From assembly GCF_036013915.1 (NCBI RefSeq), contig NZ_CP107899.1, forward strand, positions 8,026,001 to 8,090,000: a DNA stretch of 64,000 nt, read 5' to 3'. The DNA is from Streptomyces sp. NBC_00464 (GTDB lineage: Bacteria > Actinomycetota > Actinomycetes > Streptomycetales > Streptomycetaceae). Position 1 is the first letter of the stretch, and the number at the start of each line of letters is the position of its first letter. The position numbers and the translations under genes were made by a program. The notes beneath the pieces were generated by a model. That model saw only the letters and a list, made by a program, of their open reading frames with translations. It did not search any database and had not been told where the DNA came from. Shown here in pieces: positions 57,599-64,000 of the stretch.

Positions 57599-58930
57599 AT
57601 GACGTCCAAGCAGAGGACCAGACTCGCACTCGCGCTTACCACCGCCGGCGCACTGAGTCTCGCGCTGCTCAGTCCCGCGGCACAGGCCGGCGCGGACGGG
57701 GTGCGGCCGGAGTGCCCGCGCGGTCTCGAATGCGACTGGGTCCCGGCGGCCTACCAGCAGACCGGCGACCCGGCCGACAAGGAGACGTACGGCAACTACG
57801 ACACCGCGGACCGGCCGCACGGCAACAAGATCAAGTTCATCGTCCTCCACGACACCGAGGAGGACTTCGACACCACCCTGAAGATCTTCCAGAACCCGCT
57901 GAAGCAGACGTCGGCCCACTACGTGGTGCGTTCGGGCGACGGCCATGTCACGCAGATGGTGAAGAACAAGGACGTCGCCTGGCAGGCCGGGAACTGGTAC
58001 GTCAACTCGCACTCCATCGGGATCGAGCAGGAGGGCGTCGCCACCGAGGGCGCGAAGTGGTACACCCCCGAGATGTACCGCTCGACCGCCGCACTCGTGC
58101 GCTACCTCGCGGCCAAGTACGACATTCCGCTCGACCGGCAGCACATCATCGGCCACGACGGGGTGCCGCCCACCAGCGCCGCCGGCGCCAAGAGCATGCA
58201 CTGGGACCCGGGCACCTACTGGGACTGGAACCGCTTCATGGCGCTGCTCGGCAAGCCCACTGTGCCGACGGCCCGCAAGAGCAGTGAACTCATCACTGTC
58301 AGCCCGCGGTTCAAGGACAACCAACAGGCCTTCCGTGACTGCGAGAAGGGCGTCGACCTGCCCGTCCAGGGTTCCAGCGCCGTCCCGCTCCACACGGAAC
58401 CCTCCGCCGAATCACCGCTCTTCTCCGACCCCGGGCTGCACACGGACGGCTCGCCCGGCACCAACTGCGCCGCCGACTGGGGCAGCAAGATCAGTGCCAC
58501 CCAGCAGGCCGTCGTTGCCGACCACGCACCCGGCTGGACGGCGATCTGGTGGTACGGCAAGAAGGCATGGCTCCGCACTCCGGACCACGCCCGTACCACG
58601 ACCCCCACCGCCGGCTATGTGGTGAGGCCGAAGGCCGGCCGCACGGAGGTGCCGGTGTACGGGGTGGCGTACCCGGAGAAGTCGGAGTACCCCGCCGACT
58701 TCGCTGACCAGCGGGTGGGCACGGCCCTGCAGTACACCATCAAGGCAGGCCAGTCCTACCCCGGCGGCGGAGAGGCCCCCACCGGCTTCTTCTACGCGCC
58801 GACCATCGACTCCTCGTACCCCCTGGACCATGCCTACTTCCAGGGCAAGGAGAAGTACGTGACCGTCCAGATCGGCCACCGCATCGCCTTTGTGAAGGCA
58901 TCCGACGTGGACATCGTCCGCGCACGCTGA
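57599..58930 (+). CDS. Secreted N-acetylmuramoyl-L-alanine amidase (Amidase_2)
   Basis: 443 residues. The signal peptide runs to AQA (~30). The amidase domain (~75-215) has KFIVLHDTEE (H84), HIIGHDGVPP (H186) and HWDPGTYWDW (D203), by analogy with AmpD-type enzymes the zinc ligands. It cuts the bond between MurNAc and the stem peptide. The ~220-residue C-terminal region (VPLHTEPSAESPLFSD, GWTAIWWYGKKAWLRTP) looks like two SH3b-type wall-binding repeats. The ATG at 57599 has AAGGG upstream. A DasR-like site in its promoter suggests control by GlcNAc derivatives during wall turnover. Confidence 0.9.
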   Translation: MTSKQRTRLALALTTAGALSLALLSPAAQAGADGVRPECPRGLECDWVPAAYQQTGDPADKETYGNYDTADRPHGNKIKFIVLHDTEEDFDTTLKIFQNPLKQTSAHYVVRSGDGHVTQMVKNKDVAWQAGNWYVNSHSIGIEQEGVATEGAKWYTPEMYRSTAALVRYLAAKYDIPLDRQHIIGHDGVPPTSAAGAKSMHWDPGTYWDWNRFMALLGKPTVPTARKSSELITVSPRFKDNQQAFRDCEKGVDLPVQGSSAVPLHTEPSAESPLFSDPGLHTDGSPGTNCAADWGSKISATQQAVVADHAPGWTAIWWYGKKAWLRTPDHARTTTPTAGYVVRPKAGRTEVPVYGVAYPEKSEYPADFADQRVGTALQYTIKAGQSYPGGGEAPTGFFYAPTIDSSYPLDHAYFQGKEKYVTVQIGHRIAFVKASDVDIVRAR

Positions 58931-58967
58931 GCGGACACACGCTCCCAGGGGGCAGGGCGGCACAACA

Positions 58968-59011
58968 GCGCGCTGCGGGCCCGGTGTGTCGGCACCGGAC
59001 CCGCAGCGCGC
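58968..59011. terminator. Bidirectional hairpin between amidase and kinase genes
   Basis: A 19-bp stem with one mismatch (GCGCGCTGCGGGCCCGGTG against its partner) and loop TGTCGG. It lies 37 nt after the amidase stop and 19 nt beyond the convergent kinase stop. Confidence 0.75.
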
Positions 59012-59029
59012 ATCCCCCGTCGGGCAAGG

Positions 59030-60169
59030 TCAGCGAGTGCCGACCGCGGCTCGAACGGCACTTCGCGCCATGGCGCAGTCGTCGTGCAGGCGACGCAGCA
59101 GCAGTCGCTGCTCCTCGCCCGACGAGAGCGCACCCGGACGGTCCTGGACCGTCCGGGCCGGCGCGGTGGTGTCCCGCATGGCCCGCTGAAGGGCCGTCTC
59201 GTACGTACGGATCTCCCGCGTGAGCACGAGCATCAGATTGACCAGGAACGAGTCCCGCGCCGCGGGACCCGCGACCTGGGCCAGCTGGCTGATCTGGCGC
59301 CGCGCCACCGGCGCGTCGCCCAGGACCGCCCAGAGCGTCGCCAGGTCGTAGCCCGGCAGATACCACCCGGCGTGTTCCCAGTCCACCAGAACCGGACCGG
59401 TGGGTGACAGGAGGATGTTGGAGAGCAGCGCGTCACCGTGACAGAACTGCCCCATGCCCTGGCGGCCCCCGGCGTGGGCCAGGCCGTGCAGCAGCTTCTG
59501 AAGGTCTCCCAGATCACGGTCGGTGAAGAGGCCGAGCTCGTGATAGCGCGCGATGCGTGCCGCGTAGTCGAGCGGGGCGTCGAACAGGCCGGCCGGCGGA
59601 CGCCAGGCGTTGACCCGGCTGACCGCACCGAGCACGGCCCGCAGATCCGCCCGCGGCGGGGCCTCGGACGGGTGCCTGGTCAACGCCGCCACCCGGCCGG
59701 GCATCCGCTCGATGACCAGGGTGCAGTTCTCCGGGTCCGCTGCGATGAGCCGGGGCACCCGGACCGGCGGACGGTGCCGGACGAACGCCCGGTATGCCGC
59801 TATTTCGTGACGGAACCGCTCCGACCACGCGGGCGAGTGGTCCAGTAAACACTTGGCGACCGCGGTCGCCCGGCCGGTGGAACCGACGAGGAGTACCGAA
59901 CGGCCACTGCGCCGCAGGACCTGCACCGGATTGAACTCCGGGCAGATCCGGTGCACCGAGGCGATCGCCATCCTCAACTGAGCGCCCTGCGGGCCCGACA
60001 GGTCCAGTCTTCCGCTGAGCGAAGGGGAACCCGGACCTGCCGCGCGCAGGGGCCGGCCGATGCCGGGCGCGGGGACGACGGCGCGGGGGTCGAGATACGG
60101 TCCGCCACCCACTCCCAGGGGACGCAGCGGCCGGGGTGGGGCGGACACGGAGGACGATGCTGTGTACAT
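59030..60169 (-). CDS. APH-family phosphotransferase (aminoglycoside phosphotransferase-like)
   Basis: 379 residues. A Pro-rich N-terminal ~60 residues look disordered. The kinase-like fold follows: ATAVAKCLL with the ATP-binding Lys, then the Brenner motif [17 protein letters not shown] with the catalytic Asp, and [17 protein letters not shown] with the metal-binding Asp. APH-like proteins phosphorylate antibiotics, choline, homoserine or lipids. This actinobacterial type is of unknown substrate. It is divergent from the NsdB-like gene. Resistance should not be assumed. Confidence 0.82.
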   Translation of the reverse strand: MYTASSSVSAPPRPLRPLGVGGGPYLDPRAVVPAPGIGRPLRAAGPGSPSLSGRLDLSGPQGAQLRMAIASVHRICPEFNPVQVLRRSGRSVLLVGSTGRATAVAKCLLDHSPAWSERFRHEIAAYRAFVRHRPPVRVPRLIAADPENCTLVIERMPGRVAALTRHPSEAPPRADLRAVLGAVSRVNAWRPPAGLFDAPLDYAARIARYHELGLFTDRDLGDLQKLLHGLAHAGGRQGMGQFCHGDALLSNILLSPTGPVLVDWEHAGWYLPGYDLATLWAVLGDAPVARRQISQLAQVAGPAARDSFLVNLMLVLTREIRTYETALQRAMRDTTAPARTVQDRPGALSSGEEQRLLLRRLHDDCAMARSAVRAAVGTR

Positions 60170-60400
60170 GGGCTAGACAGATCCCTTCGTGCGCCGACAA
60201 GTTACGTGCGCCGCCCCGGCCGGCGGCCGTTCGGCACCCTGGGGAGTACCTAGGGCTGCCGGGCGGGGTGGCGCTTTCCTACCTGACACCGATCCGCGGG
60301 TGGCAGACCATGTGGCGGACCCTGGCGAACCCTGGCGAATAGTCGCAAGGCATCTGACAGGGGGTTACTGTCAACACAGCCGAGAACCTGGGGGCTTGAC

Positions 60401-61897
60401 GTGACCGGAGAACCCAACACCCGCCTTTCGGACCTGTTCGGCCTTGCCGGCTGGTCCAAGGGTGAACTCGCGAGAATGGTGAACCGGCAGGCGGCGGCCA
60501 TGGGCCACCCACAGCTGGCCACCGACACCTCGCGCGTAAGGCGATGGATCGACATGGGGGAGTCCCCGCGCGATCCCGTGCCCGAAGTGCTGGCAGCCCT
60601 GTTCACCGAGCGGCTCGGTCGTGTCGTGACCATCGAGGACCTCGGGTTCGGCCGACGCGGGCGTGTGGGGAAACGGCGAGAGGCCGGGACGGAACACAAT
60701 CCCGACCAACTCCCGTGGGCGCCCGAGCGGACGGCAGCGGTCCTCACCGAATTCACGGGAATGGACCTCATGCTCAACCGACGCGGCTTGGTGAGCGCGG
60801 GCGCCGCGCTCGCCGCCGGCTCCACGATCGCCGGCCCCATGCACGACTGGCTGCACACCGACCCCGTACTGGCGGCTGACGCCCCACGCATCGACGACCC
60901 CGTGCACGCGGATCCGGCCGGCTACGACCGGTACGAAGCCGCGCCCATCGGCTCGGAGGAGATCGAGGCCCTGGAGCGATCCGTGGAGGTGTTCCGCGCC
61001 TGGGACGCCTCCCGTGGCGGCGGCCTCCAGCGCAAGGCCGTGGTGGGCCAGCTCAACGAGGTGGGAGGCATGCTCGCCTACCGCCACCCCGATCACCTGC
61101 AGCGCCGTCTCTGGGGCGTCGCCGCCAACCTCGCCGTCCTCGCGGGCTGGATGTCCCACGACATCGGCCTCGAACCCACGGCCCAGAAGTACTTCGTCAT
61201 CGCCGCACACGCCGCGCGCGAGGGTGGTGACCGGCCGCGCGCGGGCGAAGCCCTCTCCAGGGCGGCCCGCCAGATGGTCCACCTGGGCCGTCCCGACGAC
61301 GCACTCGACCTCATGAAACTCGCCAAGTCGGGCTCGGGGGACATGGTCCTGCCGCGCACCCAGGCGATGCTGCACACGATCGAGGCCTGGGCGCAGGCCT
61401 CCATGGGGCGGGGGCAGGCCATGCGGCGCACCCTCGGCCGCGCGGAGGAGCTCTTCATCTCCGACAAGGGCGATGTGCCACCGCCCAGTTGGATGCAGAT
61501 GTTCGACGAGGCTGATCTGCACGGCATGCAGGCCCTGGCGTTCCGCACGCTGGCCGAGCACGACCCCTCGGCAGCCGTCATCGCCCAGCGCCATGCGAAG
61601 CAGGCGCTGGAACTGCGGGTCAACGGACGCCAGCGGTCCAGGATCTTCGACTACATCTCGCTCGCTTCGGCCTGCTTCATCGCCGACGACCCCGAGCAGG
61701 CCGACCGTTACGCCCGGCTCGCCCTGGTGACGATGGGGGAGACCTCCTCGCACCGCACCTGGGACCGGCTGCGTGAAATGTACCGGCTGACGGGCCAGTT
61801 CGCGGGCTACGCGAAGATCGAGGACCTGCGCGAGGAGATCAAGCGTTCGCTGCCGCAGAGCGCCATCATCAAGAGGCCCAGGAGTTCGGAGATCTGA
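60401..61897 (+). CDS. nsdB: NsdB-like developmental regulator
   Basis: 498 residues from GTG 60401 (GGGGG 6 nt upstream). The N-terminal ~75 residues form the family-specific XRE-like region: LSDLFGLAGWSKGELARMVNRQA then TDTSRVRRWIDMGESPRDPVPEVLAALF. A long helical, TPR-like C-terminal part follows (LVSAGAALAAGSTI, FVIAAHAAREGGDRPRAGEALSRAARQM, YAKIEDLREEIK). NsdA/NsdB proteins negatively affect sporulation and antibiotic production in S. coelicolor. Assignment to NsdB rather than NsdA rests on my recollection of the N-terminus. An inverted-repeat-poor 231-nt spacer separates it from the divergent kinase gene. Confidence 0.8.
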   Translation: MTGEPNTRLSDLFGLAGWSKGELARMVNRQAAAMGHPQLATDTSRVRRWIDMGESPRDPVPEVLAALFTERLGRVVTIEDLGFGRRGRVGKRREAGTEHNPDQLPWAPERTAAVLTEFTGMDLMLNRRGLVSAGAALAAGSTIAGPMHDWLHTDPVLAADAPRIDDPVHADPAGYDRYEAAPIGSEEIEALERSVEVFRAWDASRGGGLQRKAVVGQLNEVGGMLAYRHPDHLQRRLWGVAANLAVLAGWMSHDIGLEPTAQKYFVIAAHAAREGGDRPRAGEALSRAARQMVHLGRPDDALDLMKLAKSGSGDMVLPRTQAMLHTIEAWAQASMGRGQAMRRTLGRAEELFISDKGDVPPPSWMQMFDEADLHGMQALAFRTLAEHDPSAAVIAQRHAKQALELRVNGRQRSRIFDYISLASACFIADDPEQADRYARLALVTMGETSSHRTWDRLREMYRLTGQFAGYAKIEDLREEIKRSLPQSAIIKRPRSSEI

Positions 61898-61926
61898 CCT
61901 CTGTGCGTGGTGTTTCCGCGCTGCTC

Positions 61927-63387
61927 CTACGCCCCGACGCGGGCGATGAGTACACACGCGTCGTCCAGTCGTTCGGTGCCACCGAACTCCTCGACGACGG
62001 TCCGGACGCATTCCTGTGCTGTACGGGCCTCGGCGAAGCGCGGCGCGAGTCCGAGCAGTGTTTCCGTGCCCGAACGGAGACCGCTGTGCGCGTTCCCCTT
62101 GCCCCGGGCCAAACCGTCGGTGTGCAGTACCAGCACATCACCGGGCAGCAGGTGCAATTCGTCCTGCTCGTAGGCGACTCCGGACGCCGCTCCGAGGAGC
62201 ACTCCGTCCGGAGGGGGAACCGGCCGCCCGGTTCCGTTGCGGAAAAGCAGTGGAGCCGGGTGTCCGGCCTGCGCCCAGTCCAGCCTGCGGGTGGCGGGGT
62301 CGAACCGGCAGCACACCGCGCTGCCCAGGGCGGGCTGGATGGATGTCTCGAGTAACTGGTTGAGGTGCCCCATCAACGCTCCGGGCTCGATCCCGGCCAC
62401 CGCCATGCCCCGCAGCGCACCCAGGATCATCGCCATGGCGGAGGTGGCCTGGATGCCGTGACCGGTCAGATCACCGACCGTGAGCAGTGTCCGGCCGTCC
62501 GGCAGCTCCATGGCGTCGTACCAGCCGCCGCCGATCAGGGCGCTCGAATCCGACGGCAGATAGTGGGCCGCGATGTCCAGCGATCCGGGCCCCTGGTCCG
62601 GAAGGCTGAGCGAGCCTCGCCACGGGGGGAGTACGGCCTCCTGCAGTTCCACGGCCATGCGGCGTTCGGTCCTGGCGATGTGCTGCTGGCGGTGGAGTGA
62701 TTCCTGGGTCCGGCGTACCACCTGCCGACTGCGGTGCAGCGCGCTGACATCGCGCAGGACCGCCCACATGGAAGCGGTGCAACCGTCCGCGTCGAGGACG
62801 GGCTCACCCATCATGTGCAGGGTCCTGATCCGCCCGTCGGTGTGCACGATGCGGAACTCGCCGTCTATCGGCTTGCCGTCGACCAGGCAGTCCGTCACCA
62901 GCGAGGTGAGCAGAGGCTGGTCCTCGGGTACGAGCACGGAGGGCAGGTCATCCAGCGAGAGCGGCCCTGTCTCGGGTGTGCGGCCGAAGATCTGGAGCAG
63001 TTCGTCGGACCAGCTCACCTCATCGGTCAGCAGGTTCCATTCGGCGCTGCCCACCCGGCCGATCAGTGATCCCGGCTGTTCGGCGGCGGGCGAATCCCGG
63101 TCGGCGAGCAGCGTCGCCCCGGCCGCGAGCTGCTCGGAGGCCTCCGACGGAAGGCCCTGCCTGAGCTGTCCCAGATGTGCGCCGAGGTCGTCGAGCTGGT
63201 GGACCGCCAGGTCGCACAGGGCGCGCTGCCAGCGCAGTTGCGGGTCGTCCTCGTCGACGAGGGCGGTGTCGCGCCGCACCGCGTCCACATCGCCGCGCAG
63301 CCGATGCGTCCGGTTGATCAATGCGTCAACCGCATCGCGCTCGGGCGGCTGGGGGGCGGGGTGGTCCGCGGACGGATGGGGCGGCAT
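61927..63387 (-). CDS. PAS-domain PP2C/SpoIIE-type serine phosphatase
   Basis: 486 residues from ATG 63387, with GGAG 6 nt upstream. An N-terminal helical part (VDALINRTHRLRGDVDAVRRD) resembles a coiled-coil dimeriser. A PAS domain (~120-230; AEWNLLTDEVSWSDELLQIFG ... FRIVHTDGRIRTLHMMGEP) follows. The SpoIIE domain has IGGGWYDAMEL, VGDLTGHGIQA and LVLHTDGLA, with the metal-binding Asp residues. Such phosphatases dephosphorylate anti-anti-sigma factors and so release stress or developmental sigma factors. The PAS domain may sense light, redox or a ligand. It converges on nsdB with a 29-nt gap. Confidence 0.9.
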   Translation of the reverse strand: MPPHPSADHPAPQPPERDAVDALINRTHRLRGDVDAVRRDTALVDEDDPQLRWQRALCDLAVHQLDDLGAHLGQLRQGLPSEASEQLAAGATLLADRDSPAAEQPGSLIGRVGSAEWNLLTDEVSWSDELLQIFGRTPETGPLSLDDLPSVLVPEDQPLLTSLVTDCLVDGKPIDGEFRIVHTDGRIRTLHMMGEPVLDADGCTASMWAVLRDVSALHRSRQVVRRTQESLHRQQHIARTERRMAVELQEAVLPPWRGSLSLPDQGPGSLDIAAHYLPSDSSALIGGGWYDAMELPDGRTLLTVGDLTGHGIQATSAMAMILGALRGMAVAGIEPGALMGHLNQLLETSIQPALGSAVCCRFDPATRRLDWAQAGHPAPLLFRNGTGRPVPPPDGVLLGAASGVAYEQDELHLLPGDVLVLHTDGLARGKGNAHSGLRSGTETLLGLAPRFAEARTAQECVRTVVEEFGGTERLDDACVLIARVGA

Positions 63388-63732
63388 GTCGTACTCCGAT
63401 ACAGGCGCGGTACAACCAGGTCTGAGGGTGGACCGAATACGACTGTCGCACAGCCCGCAGGCGCCCGTAAGGGGTTTGGCAACACTCGACGCGTTCTTGC
63501 ATCCGGCATATGCCAGCGGCTGGCCGGAACCCTGATTCGTCGAACACCCTTTCTGAACGCGGGTGTTGATGCAAGTCATCCGGCGCCCCGCGCCTGATGT
63601 GCGCCCGCGCTCGCTCTTTCGCGCGGCGTCGACGGACTCCCATCGGGGCATATGCGGGCGGGAGCCCCCGCCGGGGCGGGGGCTCCGGAATTCCGTGGGC
63701 CGGGCCACCGGGGGCGATGGCGGCCCGCAGTG
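63388..63732. other. Promoter region of the SpoIIE-type gene
   Basis: About 345 nt without a gene. It contains an inverted repeat AACACCC/GGGTGTT (63543-63549 and 63561-63567) ~160 nt upstream of the phosphatase start, and the terminator described separately. Longer open frames through this stretch lack ribosome sites. Confidence 0.5.
63661..63686. terminator. Hairpin after the small secreted protein gene
   Basis: GGAGCCCCCG and CGGGGGCTCC form a 10-bp perfect stem around CCGGGG, 46 nt beyond the stop of the minus-strand gene at 63733. Confidence 0.7.
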
Positions 63733-64000
63733 TCAGCAGAGGGCGATTCGGCCGTACGAGCCCATCTTCCACTTCCATTCGAGGGTCTCGCCGGGGGAGG
63801 TGGTCCAGCACGACCGGTCGGGACCGTTGTTGATCACCAGCTGGATGTGCATGTTCCGGCCGCAGTTGTTCGTCGTCCAGGCCGTCTTGTTCTGCTTGAT
63901 GACGTCGCGCGCCACGCAGGCGGGCGCGGTGTCCCCGGCAGCAGCTGCCGGGCCGGCCGCGGTCATCGAGCAGGCGGCGATCATCGCGGTGGCCGCAAGG
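63733..64000 (-). CDS. Small secreted four-cysteine protein, 5' end outside window
   Basis: The visible part is ~89 residues; the frame stays open to the window edge, so the true start is probably beyond 64000. The end of a signal peptide is seen (MIAACSMTAAGPAAAAG). The mature part has four Cys (PACVARD, TNNCGRN, DRSCWTT, IALC) with spacings 17, 17 and 23, close to the 15, 17 and 27 of tendamistat-type alpha-amylase inhibitors, and shares PxCV, NxC and PGE-like positions. The inhibitory Trp-Arg-Tyr triplet is missing, so function remains unknown. Secretion and a two-disulphide beta fold are the safer inferences. Confidence 0.65.
   Translation of the reverse strand, partial: LAATAMIAACSMTAAGPAAAAGDTAPACVARDVIKQNKTAWTTNNCGRNMHIQLVINNGPDRSCWTTSPGETLEWKWKMGSYGRIALC

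Noticed and set aside
59030..60169. Aminoglycoside resistance gene
   Set aside because: APH-fold motifs are present, but the family covers many non-resistance kinases and no antibiotic cluster is adjacent, so only the family is called.

Overview
The window is chromosomal DNA of a Streptomyces, or a very close relative. The evidence is uniformly GC-rich coding sequence with strong third-position bias, a two-domain germacradienol/geosmin synthase, a complete whiE-type spore-pigment polyketide cluster, an NsdB-like developmental regulator, a SpoIIE-type phosphatase, many Tat-type secretion signals, and frequent GTG/TTG starts with overlapping stop/start codons. I saw no rRNA, tRNA, CRISPR array, phage or transposase.

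Region 1 (1-14.7 kb) is a polysaccharide-utilisation locus. Eleven minus-strand genes lie head to tail with gaps of at most about 45 nt: solute-binding protein, two CUT1 permeases, an SDR dehydrogenase, two different heparinase II/III-like proteins, a YesL-like membrane protein, a beta-helix lyase-like protein, an SGNH esterase, a PL8 lyase and an AXE1-type acetyl esterase cut by the window edge. A divergent LacI-type repressor faces them across a spacer with two matching near-palindromes. The gene set points to an acetylated, uronic-acid-containing polysaccharide whose identity I cannot fix.

Region 2 (14.7-26.6 kb) is mixed: a GH10-CBM2 xylanase with perfect CGAAA-type palindromes upstream, a VOC protein, a NarL-type two-component system next to an FtsX-type ABC exporter, an HxlR regulator divergent from an alpha/beta hydrolase, a small lipoprotein, and a secreted serine hydrolase.

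Region 3 (26.7-34.7 kb) holds acyl-CoA and aromatic-acid metabolism: a nitronate monooxygenase/acyl-CoA ligase pair, a second ligase, an orphan phenylacetate-CoA ligase, a deletion remnant of a penicillin/aculeacin acylase, and a protein made of two fused alpha/beta hydrolase domains.

Region 4 (34.7-44.2 kb) is the whiE spore-pigment cluster: divergent hydroxylase, then SchA/CurD protein, cupin, KS-alpha, KS-beta, ACP and two cyclases, closed by a strong hairpin. A methyltransferase and a secreted beta-helix protein follow on the other strand.

Region 5 (44.3-50.4 kb) looks like steroid or branched acyl side-chain catabolism: an acyl-CoA ligase divergent from an enoyl-CoA hydratase, then a DUF35 OB-fold protein and two thiolase-fold proteins lacking the thiolase cysteine. 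Its promoter region carries the same 17-bp inverted repeat as region 3 plus a KstR-like box. A compound palindromic repeat splits the operon.

Region 6 (50.4-64 kb) holds small conserved actinobacterial genes, a GH95 fucosidase, the geosmin synthase, a secreted amidase behind a DasR-like site, an APH-type kinase, the NsdB-like regulator, a PAS-SpoIIE phosphatase and the 3' part of a small secreted protein.
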